Shown here one piece after another: positions 1-8,307 of a DNA stretch of 64,000 bases; position 1 is the stretch's first letter; each line of letters begins with the position of its first letter. The DNA comes from Zhaonella formicivorans (lineage in GTDB: Bacteria > Bacillota > DUOV01 > Zhaonellaceae). The notes beneath the pieces are model-generated. The model was not told the origin of the DNA. It ran no database searches and worked only from the letters and a program-made list of their open reading frames with translations. The DNA lies in NCBI RefSeq assembly GCF_004353525.1, contig NZ_CP085524.1:2204142-2268141 (forward strand), written 5' to 3'. Made by a program: the position numbers and the translations under genes.

Positions 1-91
1 TGGCAATGACCGCATCCCGGACAAAGCCCAGCAAACGGCTGATTAAATTCATCATTAAAACAATGAAAGCTGCACGAGCTACCTTGCTCAC
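1..91 (-). CDS. murJ: MurJ lipid II flippase, N-terminal 30 residues only
   Basis: This is the start of a gene that runs off the left edge. Reading leftward from a GTG at 91 gives 30 residues ending in SRLLGFVRDAVIA, which matches the characteristic first-helix motif of MurJ/MviN, the flippase that moves lipid II across the cytoplasmic membrane for peptidoglycan synthesis. A GAGGGG ribosome binding site lies about eight bases before the GTG. An ATG at 98 is in another frame and gives no recognisable protein. The identification rests on this short motif; another member of the MOP exporter superfamily is possible but less likely. Confidence 0.75.
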   Translation of the reverse strand, partial: MSKVARAAFIVLMMNLISRLLGFVRDAVIA

Positions 92-106
92 CGGCCATCC
101 CCTCTT

Positions 107-169
107 TGAGTCAGGGGACGGTTCTCTGACTCACTTCAATAATGAGTCAGAGAACCGTCCCCTGACTCA
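107..169. repeat. perfect 27-bp inverted repeat (dispersed element, two copies)
   Basis: Two copies of a 27-bp unit (107-133 and 143-169) face each other with nine bases between them and would form a perfect 27-bp hairpin. Each unit begins TGAGTCAGGGGACGG and ends CTCTGACTCA. Further single copies lie at 13915-13941 and 16763-16789. Here the element sits just upstream of the murJ start. Confidence 0.95.
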
Positions 170-238
170 CTGACTCATTTTCTGGCATATTTTATACTTT
201 AGACATTATACTTCTACTAATTAAGGATGGCAATGGCA

Positions 239-1498
239 TTATTTTGGAGTCGTTTGGCCGGTAATTAAATTAATCGTTTTAGTGCTGTCATCCCACTTCA
301 ATTCCACTCCGAAAGTTTTGGCGGCAAAGCGCAGCGGTACCAATAAAGTACCCGACCTCATTACCGGAGGGGTTTCCATGCTCACCGGAACGCCGTTAAC
401 CAATGCTTCCGCTTTATCCACCGTCAGCACAACCTGCAGATTATCTTTATTGGCGGTGAGCGTCTTAGTCGCATTATCCCAGCTCATCCATGCCCCAAAA
501 GCTGTAAAGATATCCCTGGCGGGAATTAGCGTACTACCGCCCACGGTCATTGGCAGTATCTCCGTATAAAGCCACTTGCCGTTCAAATAGGTCTTGATGG
601 ATTTGTCATCCAGCCTGAGCAGCGTTGGCTTGCCGTTGGTGTAGCTGGCACTGAGGTAAAAGGAGCCGTCGGCAGCGCCGGCCACCCCCCACTGGTTCAT
701 AATGGGCAAATCACGGAGCACATCCTGCCAGCTAATAATCTTCACCACTTGGTTGGCAGCATCCAGTTCCAGCAGGCGGGCGCTGGCAAAATCCACAATA
801 GTTGTGCTGCCATCTTCATGACGTACCACATCTATGGGCCCGGAAAGTTTGCCCAAAGCGGTGCCGCCTTTGCCGTCACCGTACTGCCAGACAATAGCCC
901 CTTTGCTGTTTACTTCGATTACTTTCCCACCGCCGTAACCTTTGTCGACAATTAAGGTGTTCCCGTTGCCAAGCCTTCTGGCCCTAACCGGGTTGACCAA
1001 GCCTTGACTATAGGACCAGACTTCTTTTTTGGCCGTGGTAACCTCCAGCACCTTCTGCGGGGTCACAATCAGAGTATTCCCGTTAGGAAGCCGGTCGGCA
1101 AAACGAGGGGCATGGGCCCTGCTTTTAAAATCGTAACTCCAGACAATATTGTTTTTGCCATCAACCTCAATTACCCTTGGTATGAAGGGATATCCCGGAG
1201 CGCCGCTGTCAGCAATGAGGGTATTGCCGTTCGAGAGCCGCACAGCGCTGTTGGCCTGTATAGGCCCAAACTCCCAGACAACCTCCTTAGCGCTGTTTAC
1301 CTCCAACACCGCCGGGTTTAAATAACCATTGCGGGCAAAAAGCACGTTACCATTTTCTAAAACACTGACAAAGCCGGGATGGGCTGTGGTGACGCTGTCC
1401 CGCCACTCCCACTGCACCCTGGAGGACCCGGCCATGGCAGACGTAGCGTAAGTTAGCAAGGTTAAGACAGTTAGCAACAATACTAAGATTTTTTTCAT
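239..1498 (-). CDS. secreted beta-propeller-like protein with C-terminal stalk domain
   Basis: A 419-residue exported protein. Residues 1-23 form a signal peptide with cleavage after AMA. Residues about 30-310 contain repeated blades built around NGNTLI and NGNVLF, with regularly spaced Trp, Asp and Gly, typical of PQQ-like or arylsulfotransferase-like beta-propellers. Residues about 315-415 hold a copper amine oxidase N-terminal (PF07833-type) domain with TLIPARDIFTAFGA and TLLVPLRFAAKTFG. That domain is a structural module and does not imply oxidase activity. The start has a GGGGGTTAC ribosome binding site. The gene stands alone, followed on the same strand by a second stalk-domain gene at 1660-3162. 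The substrate or ligand cannot be told. Confidence 0.75.
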   Translation of the reverse strand: MKKILVLLLTVLTLLTYATSAMAGSSRVQWEWRDSVTTAHPGFVSVLENGNVLFARNGYLNPAVLEVNSAKEVVWEFGPIQANSAVRLSNGNTLIADSGAPGYPFIPRVIEVDGKNNIVWSYDFKSRAHAPRFADRLPNGNTLIVTPQKVLEVTTAKKEVWSYSQGLVNPVRARRLGNGNTLIVDKGYGGGKVIEVNSKGAIVWQYGDGKGGTALGKLSGPIDVVRHEDGSTTIVDFASARLLELDAANQVVKIISWQDVLRDLPIMNQWGVAGAADGSFYLSASYTNGKPTLLRLDDKSIKTYLNGKWLYTEILPMTVGGSTLIPARDIFTAFGAWMSWDNATKTLTANKDNLQVVLTVDKAEALVNGVPVSMETPPVMRSGTLLVPLRFAAKTFGVELKWDDSTKTINLITGQTTPK

Positions 1499-1513
1499 AG
1501 TAACCCCCGTCTT

Positions 1514-1663
1514 AGTTGTTAGTTGTTGGTTGTCGGTTGTTAGTCTTAGTTGTATGTATTCCTCTGGAGCAACCCCGGATTTAAAGCTTATTTAGGGTTA
1601 ATTCCAATAGCTGATCGCTGATAGCTGACAGCTGATGGCTGAAGGCTGCTAGCTGACGGCTAC
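1514..1663. repeat. two heptanucleotide-period arrays
   Basis: 1514-1552 is a run of TTAGTTG-like heptamers. 1608-1663 is a run of RGCTGAY heptamers (AGCTGAT, CGCTGAT, AGCTGAC, GGCTGAA and so on). Both keep a strict 7-bp step and lie between two stalk-domain genes; the second array reaches the stop codon of the 1660-3162 gene. Confidence 0.9.
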
Positions 1664-3162
1664 TTAGTATGGATCTCTACCGTCGCGTCCTTGGTCCAAA
1701 CTACCTCTACCCCCAGGGCAGTGCCGGCAAAGCGGAGCGGCACCAAAGTCCTGCCGTTTATCTCCCTGGCGGGCACATCCAATGCAACAGTTTCACCGTT
1801 TACCAGGGCTTGCTTTGCCCCGCCGGTGAACTGCACTGTCCTGCCCTCTTTCACAGCCGTAACCATCCTGGTGGCCGCATCGTACTGCACCTGGGCCCCG
1901 AGGGCCTCAAAAATCCTCCGGAAAGGAACCAGGGTCCTGCCGTTTATGAGCTGCGGCGGAACATCAAAAAACAGCCTATCCCCGTCTAAGTAAACCGGAA
2001 TACCAGTTAACACGACCAAACCGTTATTTAGCGGCCTTTCTGAACCGCCTGAAGGCTGGTTGACGATTTTCCCTTGCACCCACATCTCGGTGGAGCCGCC
2101 GCCATCCAGGCCCATTGCTTGATAAGCGCCTAAATCGGTCATTATGTAAGCTAATTCTTCCAAAGTAACCCCAACACTTTTCTCGCTCCTGCCGTCCACC
2201 ACGGCCAACAACATTTTGCCGTCTTTGGTGACCCCCACCGCTGTCCGGGGGTTACGCTCAAGCACTGTACCGGTAAACCCTTCAGCCACAGCCTGAAAAA
2301 CCGGTTCCCCATTCTCCACCAAGAGGGGCCCCGAGGTCAAAAGATGTTTAACCCCGGACCAATAGCTGTCTGTGGCTGCTTTCAGTTCAACCACACCGCC
2401 TGTCCAAAAAGCTCCGGCCAACTCAGAAGGCAGGCGCAGGGCATATCCGTTTGGCGGGATGGAAATAGTGCCGGCAGCCCTCTCCTGTACTACCAGCCTG
2501 CCGTCCGAACCGCGCACCAGGCTTACCAAATCCTCACCCTGACCGGTTCCTGCCGTAGCGCCCCAATGGGGGGTATATAGAACTACATCCTGGGCGGAAG
2601 CCAGGCGGTTCACATTGGTAATGCTGATCTCTTGCTCTACCCCGCTGATTCTAAGCATCATCCCCGGCCTAAAATATCCAAACTTCACACTGCCGTTTTT
2701 AAAAATCCCCATGCTGGTACGCAGCATTTCCGACAGCGCCAGGTATTTACCGTCGATCACCAGGTTGCCGACCGGAAGGTAGGGGCTGGTTGTGCTGAAA
2801 AAAGACCCGTTGACGGCAGCCACAGCGCCGGTCCTGGCAGCGATTGAACTTAAATTTTCCTTGCCGGTAATGCCGTCAGCGGCAAGGACCGGCCGAACTT
2901 CCACATCCTTCTTGCTGAGATTAGCCTCTACCACGTTTACAAAGAGCGGTTCCCGGCCTGCCGTGCTGCCGCTGACCCGCAGGTATTTCACTCCCGGAGC
3001 CAAAACCCGCTCCTCTTCCACTTTTAACGTTGGCTTAACCGCTTCTTGCCCGCTGCCGGGGGAACCGGAATAATTGCCTGCCCAGGCGTTAAAGCTAAGG
3101 GTTAGTGTAAAAACTACAGTTGTAATGCTGCTCACCCAAAAAATGCGGCGACGTTTTGCCAT
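1660..3162 (-). CDS. exported phosphodiester glycosidase (NAGPA-type) with stalk domain
   Basis: A 500-residue protein starting at the ATG at 3162, chosen because GGAGGT lies five bases before it; an in-frame extension of 19 residues has no such site. A basic N-terminus and hydrophobic stretch (about 6-28) ending NAWAG is a signal peptide. Residues about 90-385 form a phosphodiester glycosidase domain (PF09992), with AAVNGSFFS near its start and the signature GLDGGGSTEMWV near its end. Family members cleave alpha-linked GlcNAc phosphodiesters. The last about 110 residues are a copper amine oxidase N-terminal stalk domain with NGRTLVPFRRIFEALGA and NGRTLVPLRFAG. It probably acts at the cell surface on envelope or spore polymers; the true substrate is unknown. 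Confidence 0.85.
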   Translation of the reverse strand: MAKRRRIFWVSSITTVVFTLTLSFNAWAGNYSGSPGSGQEAVKPTLKVEEERVLAPGVKYLRVSGSTAGREPLFVNVVEANLSKKDVEVRPVLAADGITGKENLSSIAARTGAVAAVNGSFFSTTSPYLPVGNLVIDGKYLALSEMLRTSMGIFKNGSVKFGYFRPGMMLRISGVEQEISITNVNRLASAQDVVLYTPHWGATAGTGQGEDLVSLVRGSDGRLVVQERAAGTISIPPNGYALRLPSELAGAFWTGGVVELKAATDSYWSGVKHLLTSGPLLVENGEPVFQAVAEGFTGTVLERNPRTAVGVTKDGKMLLAVVDGRSEKSVGVTLEELAYIMTDLGAYQAMGLDGGGSTEMWVQGKIVNQPSGGSERPLNNGLVVLTGIPVYLDGDRLFFDVPPQLINGRTLVPFRRIFEALGAQVQYDAATRMVTAVKEGRTVQFTGGAKQALVNGETVALDVPAREINGRTLVPLRFAGTALGVEVVWTKDATVEIHTK

Positions 3163-3353
3163 AACTCTACCTCCAAGTCGTATGATGCGTTTTGAGTTTG
3201 TGGTTTTAATTTTTAGCACAAAAAATATCAGATATACATCATTATTTATACATTATTATTGACGAAGATCAGTCGGCAATAGTTCCGGAAATTAAAGATT
3301 TTGGACGATATACCTTAAAATGTTAAATTTTTAATTAAAAACTTGATTTACCG

Positions 3354-3383
3354 AAAGCCTCTATTTGCGCTTATAGGGGCTTT
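3354..3383. other. short hairpin upstream of the MFS gene
   Basis: AAAGCCTC at 3354-3361 pairs with GGGGCTTT at 3376-3383 (8 bp with one wobble). The 3163-3421 interval otherwise holds only A+T-rich DNA in which I see no gene. It may be a terminator or part of the leader of the MFS gene. Confidence 0.3.
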
Positions 3384-3421
3384 AAATTTTGCACTATATT
3401 TTATCTACCTAAAGCATTATA

Positions 3422-4615
3422 ATGGACATAGCAGAAAGGGTTGAGCGTATGCGAGAAAACAGGATTGTCATAATTTTAGGTTTAACAGCGCTGGTTACAG
3501 GGGCCAACAACTTTGTTGTCTCCCTGCTTTTGCCTAAAATTGCCGAGGAATTCAAGATGTCCATTGCCGCAGCCAGTATTGTTATTCCTTATTACATGAT
3601 CCCCTACGGTTTGATGCAGGCCGTTTACGGCGTTATCTCTGACCGGGTAGGGAAACTGAAAGTAATGAAGATTTTAGCCATCGGTTTTTTTGCCGGAAAT
3701 GTGGGCTGCCTGTTGACAGCCTCCTTTAACCAGCTTTTAGTTTATCGATTTATAGCCGGCTTTTTTGCCGCCGGAACTATTTCCCTGCCCCTGGCATATA
3801 TTGGCGATAACTTTCTGGAGCAGGAGCGGCCCAAATACGTGGCCCGCTTTTTGTCGCTTATTTTCACCGGACAAGCGTTGAGCTCACTGATAGGCGGGGT
3901 ATTCATGGATTATCTCAACTGGAGGATACTGTTCGGGGTGCTGGCAGCCATCTCCCTGACCGGCATGATCTTTTTGTTTACGCTGCCCAACGACCCAGCA
4001 CGCGGAAACGGCAATCTATTCGAGCAGATCAAGCCAGCTTTGATTTCCCGACTGGGGCTGGCCCTCTACGCCATCTCCTTTTTTACCGGTTTTTTCATCC
4101 TGGGTTTTTACGGCTTCTTGGGCTCATATATGTCTAAAGTATTGGGACTGAACAGCACCTACTCGGGCCTGATCATGATGGTCTACGGAATGGCGTGTAT
4201 CCTGGGCAGCGTACTGTTAGGGGCGCTTTCCAAAAAATTCAGCCTGTACAATTTCATGTTCTGGGGTTGCTCCCTGTTTACCCTCTGCGTGATGGCAATT
4301 CTGGTCTTTGAAAGCGTGGCAGTAACAGCAGTGGCCATGTTTATCATCGGCATCGGCTATATCTTTTTACAGTCCAGCACAGCTACTCTGGCATTCGACA
4401 TTGCCCCTGAGGCCAAGGGCCTCCCTTCTGCGATTGTGGGCATGACACTCTTCGGCGGTGGTGGATTGGGCAGCGCCGTCGGCGGCCCTATCCTGGACAG
4501 TTGGGGGTTTCACACCCTGTTTCTCTTTTTTGCTTTAGGAATACTTGGCCTGGCCGTCTACACCTATTACCTCTTTAAGGTCAACAGCTGCCGCCGCTTG
4601 GCGGTAGAAAACTAA
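3422..4615 (+). CDS. MFS transporter, DHA1-like exporter
   Basis: A 397-residue protein with about twelve hydrophobic segments. The loop after helix 2 carries the major facilitator motif (GVISDRVGKLKVMK, a form of GxLaDRxGrkxxl), and the proline/glycine-rich PYYMIPYGLMQAVYG precedes it. Length and layout fit the drug:H+ antiporter 12-TM group or sugar-efflux MFS proteins. The first ATG is at 3422; a second in-frame ATG at 3449 (MRENRIVI) has AAAGGG about ten bases upstream and may be the real start. A small unknown gene follows after 17 bases, so the two are probably co-transcribed. The substrate cannot be inferred. Confidence 0.85.
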   Translation: MDIAERVERMRENRIVIILGLTALVTGANNFVVSLLLPKIAEEFKMSIAAASIVIPYYMIPYGLMQAVYGVISDRVGKLKVMKILAIGFFAGNVGCLLTASFNQLLVYRFIAGFFAAGTISLPLAYIGDNFLEQERPKYVARFLSLIFTGQALSSLIGGVFMDYLNWRILFGVLAAISLTGMIFLFTLPNDPARGNGNLFEQIKPALISRLGLALYAISFFTGFFILGFYGFLGSYMSKVLGLNSTYSGLIMMVYGMACILGSVLLGALSKKFSLYNFMFWGCSLFTLCVMAILVFESVAVTAVAMFIIGIGYIFLQSSTATLAFDIAPEAKGLPSAIVGMTLFGGGGLGSAVGGPILDSWGFHTLFLFFALGILGLAVYTYYLFKVNSCRRLAVEN

Positions 4616-4632
4616 ATTGGGAGGAATTTGCA

Positions 4633-4923
4633 ATGGCCTATTTTTTCGTCAAAACCCATGACAAGCCGGGTGCGGATCTGGATGGACTGGATATGAAATT
4701 TATTACCGGCGAGTTACAGATGCCCGAAGGTTGGCAATACTATGTCAGCAAATCCGAACCTGTGGGGTACAGCATCATCGAAGCCAAAAATCTTGAGGAA
4801 GTCCAGGCTCTACTTGCTCCCTACAAAGATTACTATGAAATTGTAGAACTTGCGGAAATCATCAGCTTTGAAAAGCTGCTGTCCTACAAGAAAAAAAGGC
4901 TGAAAAGCGCAGCCGACAATTAA
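4633..4923 (+). CDS. small cytosolic protein of unknown function
   Basis: A 96-residue protein beginning MAYFFVKTHDKPG, with a strong GGGAGGAATTTGCA ribosome binding site. It has no signal peptide or membrane segment. The beta-alpha alternation (YFFVKTHD, WQYYVSKSEPVGYSIIEA, EEVQALLAPYKDYYEIVELAEI) looks like a dimeric ferredoxin-like alpha/beta barrel of the kind seen in muconolactone isomerase-like and DUF3303-type proteins, but I cannot assign it to a family. It follows the MFS gene by 17 bases and ends just before a terminator, so it may serve the same physiological need as the transporter. Confidence 0.75.
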   Translation: MAYFFVKTHDKPGADLDGLDMKFITGELQMPEGWQYYVSKSEPVGYSIIEAKNLEEVQALLAPYKDYYEIVELAEIISFEKLLSYKKKRLKSAADN

Positions 4924-4931
4924 ATCAAGCA

Positions 4932-4963
4932 AAGCCAGGCGCAACTTAACTGCCTGGCTTTTT
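4932..4963. terminator. bidirectional intrinsic terminator
   Basis: AAGCCAGGC (4932-4940) pairs with GCCTGGCTT (4952-4960), followed by T's on the plus strand and preceded by A's for the minus strand. It lies between the convergent 96-residue gene and the CLC gene, which ends at 4964. Confidence 0.85.
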
Positions 4964-6667
4964 CTAGTGCTGCTCTTCCTGGATCAGCCTCTTATTATAG
5001 GCTTTGATTATGTCGGTCCGGGTAACAATCCCCAGGAGCTTACCCGGGTTCTCTTTTTCCACTACCGGGAGCCGTCCCACATCCTGCAGGGTGAACTTGG
5101 GCAGCGTTTTGTCCAATGTCTCCTCGGGGTGAGACAAAATCAATTTGCGCACCATCACATCTTTCACTTTCTTCTCCAGCCTGCCCGGCAGCTCGGTCCG
5201 CCGGATATCCTCCAGGGTAATAATACCAACCAGCTCGCCTCCTTTATTCACCACCGGATAGCCGGTATGCTCCGAATGCTGCATAATTTTAATCAGCTCG
5301 CCCAACGTCATCTCCTCCCGGACACTTTCCACTGGGGTAGCCATGATCTCCCCTACTTTAAGGGAGGACAGCACGTTGGCGTCTCTGCCGGCCAATAGGT
5401 TGATGCCTTTACGTCTAAGCTTCAAAGTATAAATAGTATCTTTGCTGTAGAAACCCGACAGCAAACTGGCAAACCCGCAGGCCAGCATCAGTGGCAAGAT
5501 GATGCGGTAGTCCCGGGTCATTTCAAACAGCATCAGAATAGCGGTAATGGGCGCCTGGGTCATCCCGGCAAACACCGCTCCCATGCCTACCAGGGCGTAG
5601 GCACCTGGGCCGCCGGTGATGGCGGGATAGAGGTTGTGCACAACGGAACCGTACGCCCCTCCGGTCATAGCACCGATAAAAAGGCCCGGGAAAAATACTC
5701 CCCCCGAACCTCCGGAACCGATTGTCAGGGAAGTGGAAACTATCTTAGCCAGCGCCAAAAGGGCAAAAGCCAGGAATGCAGGTGTAATCTCCAAAGGATT
5801 GATACCCGCCAGGGTGGAATGCATTACTTCTTCCCCCCTGCCCAGGCTTTCGGGTAAAAGCAGGCCAAACAATCCGAAAAGCAGTCCTCCCAGGACCGGT
5901 TTAATCCATTCAGGAATGGCAATAGCATCGAAGATGTCCTCGGTCTTGTAGAGAACCTTGGTATAAATCTGGGCCACTACCATGGCAATTGCACCAAAGA
6001 TAAGGTAGAAAAGAAATTCATAATTGCTGACCAGGTCATACTGGGCCACCAAAAAGGCAGGTGAACTGCCCAAAATGGAGCGGGATACGGCCGCTCCCGC
6101 TACGGAAGCCAATACTACCAGACTGAATACGCCTGCGGTAAATTCCCCTAAAATAACTTCCAAAGCAAAAATTGCTCCGGCGATGGGGGCATTAAAAGTG
6201 GCGGCAATACCGGCTGCAGCGCCACAAGCCACCAGAGTTTTTACCCGCCTTTCGGACATATTTAGCCACTGCCCAAAAGTTGAACCCAGGGCTGCACCAA
6301 TCTGTACGATTGGCCCCTCCCTTCCTGCCGATCCGCCGGTCCCGATGGTGATGGCGGAAGCCACTGCTTTAACTACTACCACAATGGGGCGGATCTTACC
6401 CCCTTTGAGGGCAACAGCCTGCATAACTTCCGGCACGCCGTGGCCTTTGGCCTCCCTGGCCAGGAAGTAGACCATGGGTCCCACTATGGAACCACCCAGC
6501 ATGGCATAGACTACTACACGGGCACTGCCCAAATCGGCTAATAAATCTATCCCGGCATTAACCAATTTAATCAAATAATAGAAAATCACAGCCATCAGGC
6601 CGCTTGCCACCCCAACCACGATGGCCAGGGCAATCAGCCAGGAGTGTCCGGAAATCTTCTGCGGCAT
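4964..6667 (-). CDS. CLC-type chloride channel/antiporter with C-terminal CBS pair
   Basis: A 567-residue membrane protein. Residues about 1-425 are a CLC transport domain with GSGGSAGREGPIVQIGA, which includes the gating glutamate motif GREGP, and GSGGSGGVFFPG. Residues about 440-560 form two CBS domains (VGEIMATPVESVREEMTL and VKDVMVRKLILSHPEETL), which often bind adenine nucleotides. At the anion-selectivity position where the E. coli protein has GSGIP, this one reads GHGVPEV, so the central Ser is His. The start has AAGGAGATGATGTT upstream, and a TATAAT-like -10 (6703-6708 on the minus strand) precedes it. It is likely a Cl-/H+ exchanger or anion channel, with ion preference uncertain. 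Confidence 0.9.
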   Translation of the reverse strand: MPQKISGHSWLIALAIVVGVASGLMAVIFYYLIKLVNAGIDLLADLGSARVVVYAMLGGSIVGPMVYFLAREAKGHGVPEVMQAVALKGGKIRPIVVVVKAVASAITIGTGGSAGREGPIVQIGAALGSTFGQWLNMSERRVKTLVACGAAAGIAATFNAPIAGAIFALEVILGEFTAGVFSLVVLASVAGAAVSRSILGSSPAFLVAQYDLVSNYEFLFYLIFGAIAMVVAQIYTKVLYKTEDIFDAIAIPEWIKPVLGGLLFGLFGLLLPESLGRGEEVMHSTLAGINPLEITPAFLAFALLALAKIVSTSLTIGSGGSGGVFFPGLFIGAMTGGAYGSVVHNLYPAITGGPGAYALVGMGAVFAGMTQAPITAILMLFEMTRDYRIILPLMLACGFASLLSGFYSKDTIYTLKLRRKGINLLAGRDANVLSSLKVGEIMATPVESVREEMTLGELIKIMQHSEHTGYPVVNKGGELVGIITLEDIRRTELPGRLEKKVKDVMVRKLILSHPEETLDKTLPKFTLQDVGRLPVVEKENPGKLLGIVTRTDIIKAYNKRLIQEEQH

Positions 6668-6750
6668 AACATCATCTCCTTCAATATTAACTCCCGTAAA
6701 CCATTATAGCATAGAAAGCCGGGAAAAGAAGGAACGGATTCTGTCTTAAA

Positions 6751-7401
6751 TCACCTCTGTCCGTATTTATGCAAGTAAAAGTCTCTCATGGCTGCTGTAT
6801 CTTCCTGCGACAGTTCCACCACTCCACCGACAGCCTGGGCTAAAATAGTTATTTTAGCTGATTTTTCCACCACCTGGCAAATTTTTAATGCTTCATCCAG
6901 GTTAGTGCCTGCCCCGACCATGCCGTGATTCGGCAAAAGGACCGCATTCCTTCCTTCTAAAGCTTTAACTGCGTTAGCACCAAGTTGAGCTGTACCCGGC
7001 AAAGCATACTCACATACCCGCACATCTCCCCCAACAATTTGTACCAAATCCTCCACAGCTCCGGGAATGGGCTTGCGGGCTGCAGCCATAGCGGTTGCAT
7101 AAGCACTATGGGTATGGACAACAGCTTGAATATCTTTCCTGGCACAGTAAATGGCTAAATGCAAAGGCAATTCTATTGAAGGTTTACGTTCCCCCTCCTT
7201 AACCTCGCCGTTCAGCGCAACCAGTACAATATCTTCCGGTTGAAGCACGTCATAATTCATGCCGCTGGGAGTAATAGCTATCAAATCTTCCCCCGGCACC
7301 CTGGCGCTGATATTGCCCCAGGTCCCCACTACCAAACCTGAACCAAGCATTTTAAGACCCGTTTCCCTGATTTGTTCTCTGATTATACTTCTGTTATTCA
7401 T
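6751..7401 (-). CDS. class II aldolase, likely 5-methylthioribulose/5-deoxyribulose-1-phosphate aldolase
   Basis: A 216-residue aldolase/adducin-fold protein with a complete metal site: the HTH pair in VVHTHSAYATAM, the third His in LPNHGMVGAG and the catalytic Glu in PSIELPLHLAI. The phosphate-binding GTWGNIS is near residue 27. Alone it would be called L-fuculose-phosphate aldolase-like. It ends an operon that encodes mtnP and mtnA, so the best inference is the aldolase of the DHAP shunt, which splits methylthioribulose-1-phosphate or 5-deoxyribulose-1-phosphate into DHAP and an aldehyde. AGGGGG precedes the ATG. The gap to the upstream gene holds two hairpins (7421-7468). Substrate specificity is inferred from context, not seen. 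Confidence 0.85.
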   Translation of the reverse strand: MNNRSIIREQIRETGLKMLGSGLVVGTWGNISARVPGEDLIAITPSGMNYDVLQPEDIVLVALNGEVKEGERKPSIELPLHLAIYCARKDIQAVVHTHSAYATAMAAARKPIPGAVEDLVQIVGGDVRVCEYALPGTAQLGANAVKALEGRNAVLLPNHGMVGAGTNLDEALKICQVVEKSAKITILAQAVGGVVELSQEDTAAMRDFYLHKYGQR

Positions 7402-7420
7402 TATTTTCCCCCTAGCGTAA

Positions 7421-7468
7421 ATGCGGTAATCCGCATTAATTAAGGGTATCCGGCAGTGCCGGATACCC
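7421..7468 (-). other. two tandem mRNA hairpins between ecfS and the aldolase gene
   Basis: An 11-bp stem (7444-7454 with 7458-7468, loop of three) is followed in the direction of transcription by a 6-bp ATGCGG/CCGCAT stem (7421-7436). No U-run follows the first, so it is more likely an RNA-stabilising or processing structure than a full terminator. Confidence 0.6.
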
Positions 7469-7483
7469 CCACGGAGATGATGG

Positions 7484-8296
7484 TTACTGCTGTAAAATGC
7501 CTCCGATAAAAGTTAAAACAACACCGGCGCCGGCCAAAAGTATTACACTGGCGCTGCCAACCTGTCCCTGCCCGCTGAAACCTGCGCCAAAGGCTGCCTG
7601 GCCGCTGAGGCCCAAAGCAGCAAACAATCCCAACGCCATACCTCCAACAATCCCAATTGCCATCAGGGTTGCCCCGATTTTACCCAGGGCGCTGTTTTTC
7701 TCCAATTCTTCTTCATCAACAATATCAGTCCAAAGCAAATCCCATTTTTTGATTCTGGGATACAAAATAGCCATCAGGGGCAATCCCAAAATTATCGAAG
7801 GAATGGAGTTGTTTAATGTAATTATAGTCCCCAGGGCTGCAAAGGGAACCAGCTTTAATACTTCAAGGCCCCAGGCAATTATCAGGGCACAAGCTGCTGA
7901 ACCTAATATAGAAACCAAAATATAATTAATAATTTTTTTAGAATTATTTAAAGCAAGGGGTTCTTCATCATCGGCATTGACCAATCCCAACTTATTCCAC
8001 AACTTATAAGGCACGTAAGCAAAAAAGAAATTACCGATAAAGCCAAAGAAACTGCCCAAGCCCAGTGAACCGAAAAAGTCGCCGATTAAATTGCCTATTG
8101 CCGAACCCCAGGCTCCTGCAGGGCCGAATAACAATCCTAAGGCAATAGGCAACGCGCTGGCAGGCCGAAATTCGGTAATTCCCGGAATCAAAGGAAACCC
8201 TTTAAATGGAATCAAAACTGCTGCATAAACAGCGGCACTTAAGGCAACCAGCACCACCATTTTGGTGTGTTTCCACATGCTGAATACTTCTCTCAT
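7484..8296 (-). CDS. ECF transporter S component (QueT-like), substrate probably MTA or a related nucleoside
   Basis: A 270-residue membrane protein. The first half (about residues 8-110) resembles the six-helix S components of energy-coupling factor importers of the QueT group, with LIPGITEFRPASALPIALGLLFGPAGAWG and SAIGNLIGDFFGSLG. The second half adds a hydrophilic linker, more helices and a Gly/Ala-rich C-terminal helix, so it is longer than the usual 160-200 residues. AGGAGGGGTAATA precedes the ATG. EcfT and EcfAA' lie in the same operon, forming a dedicated (group I type) transporter. Neighbouring mtnP and mtnA suggest methylthioadenosine, methylthioribose or 5'-deoxyadenosine as the ligand; queuosine precursors would be the family-based alternative. 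Confidence 0.75.
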   Translation of the reverse strand: MREVFSMWKHTKMVVLVALSAAVYAAVLIPFKGFPLIPGITEFRPASALPIALGLLFGPAGAWGSAIGNLIGDFFGSLGLGSFFGFIGNFFFAYVPYKLWNKLGLVNADDEEPLALNNSKKIINYILVSILGSAACALIIAWGLEVLKLVPFAALGTIITLNNSIPSIILGLPLMAILYPRIKKWDLLWTDIVDEEELEKNSALGKIGATLMAIGIVGGMALGLFAALGLSGQAAFGAGFSGQGQVGSASVILLAGAGVVLTFIGGILQQ

Positions 8297-8307
8297 TATT
8301 ACCCCTC

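Noticed and set aside
239-1498. Copper amine oxidase
   Set aside because: Only the N-terminal stalk-type domain is present; the catalytic topaquinone domain is absent here and in the other two stalk-domain proteins.
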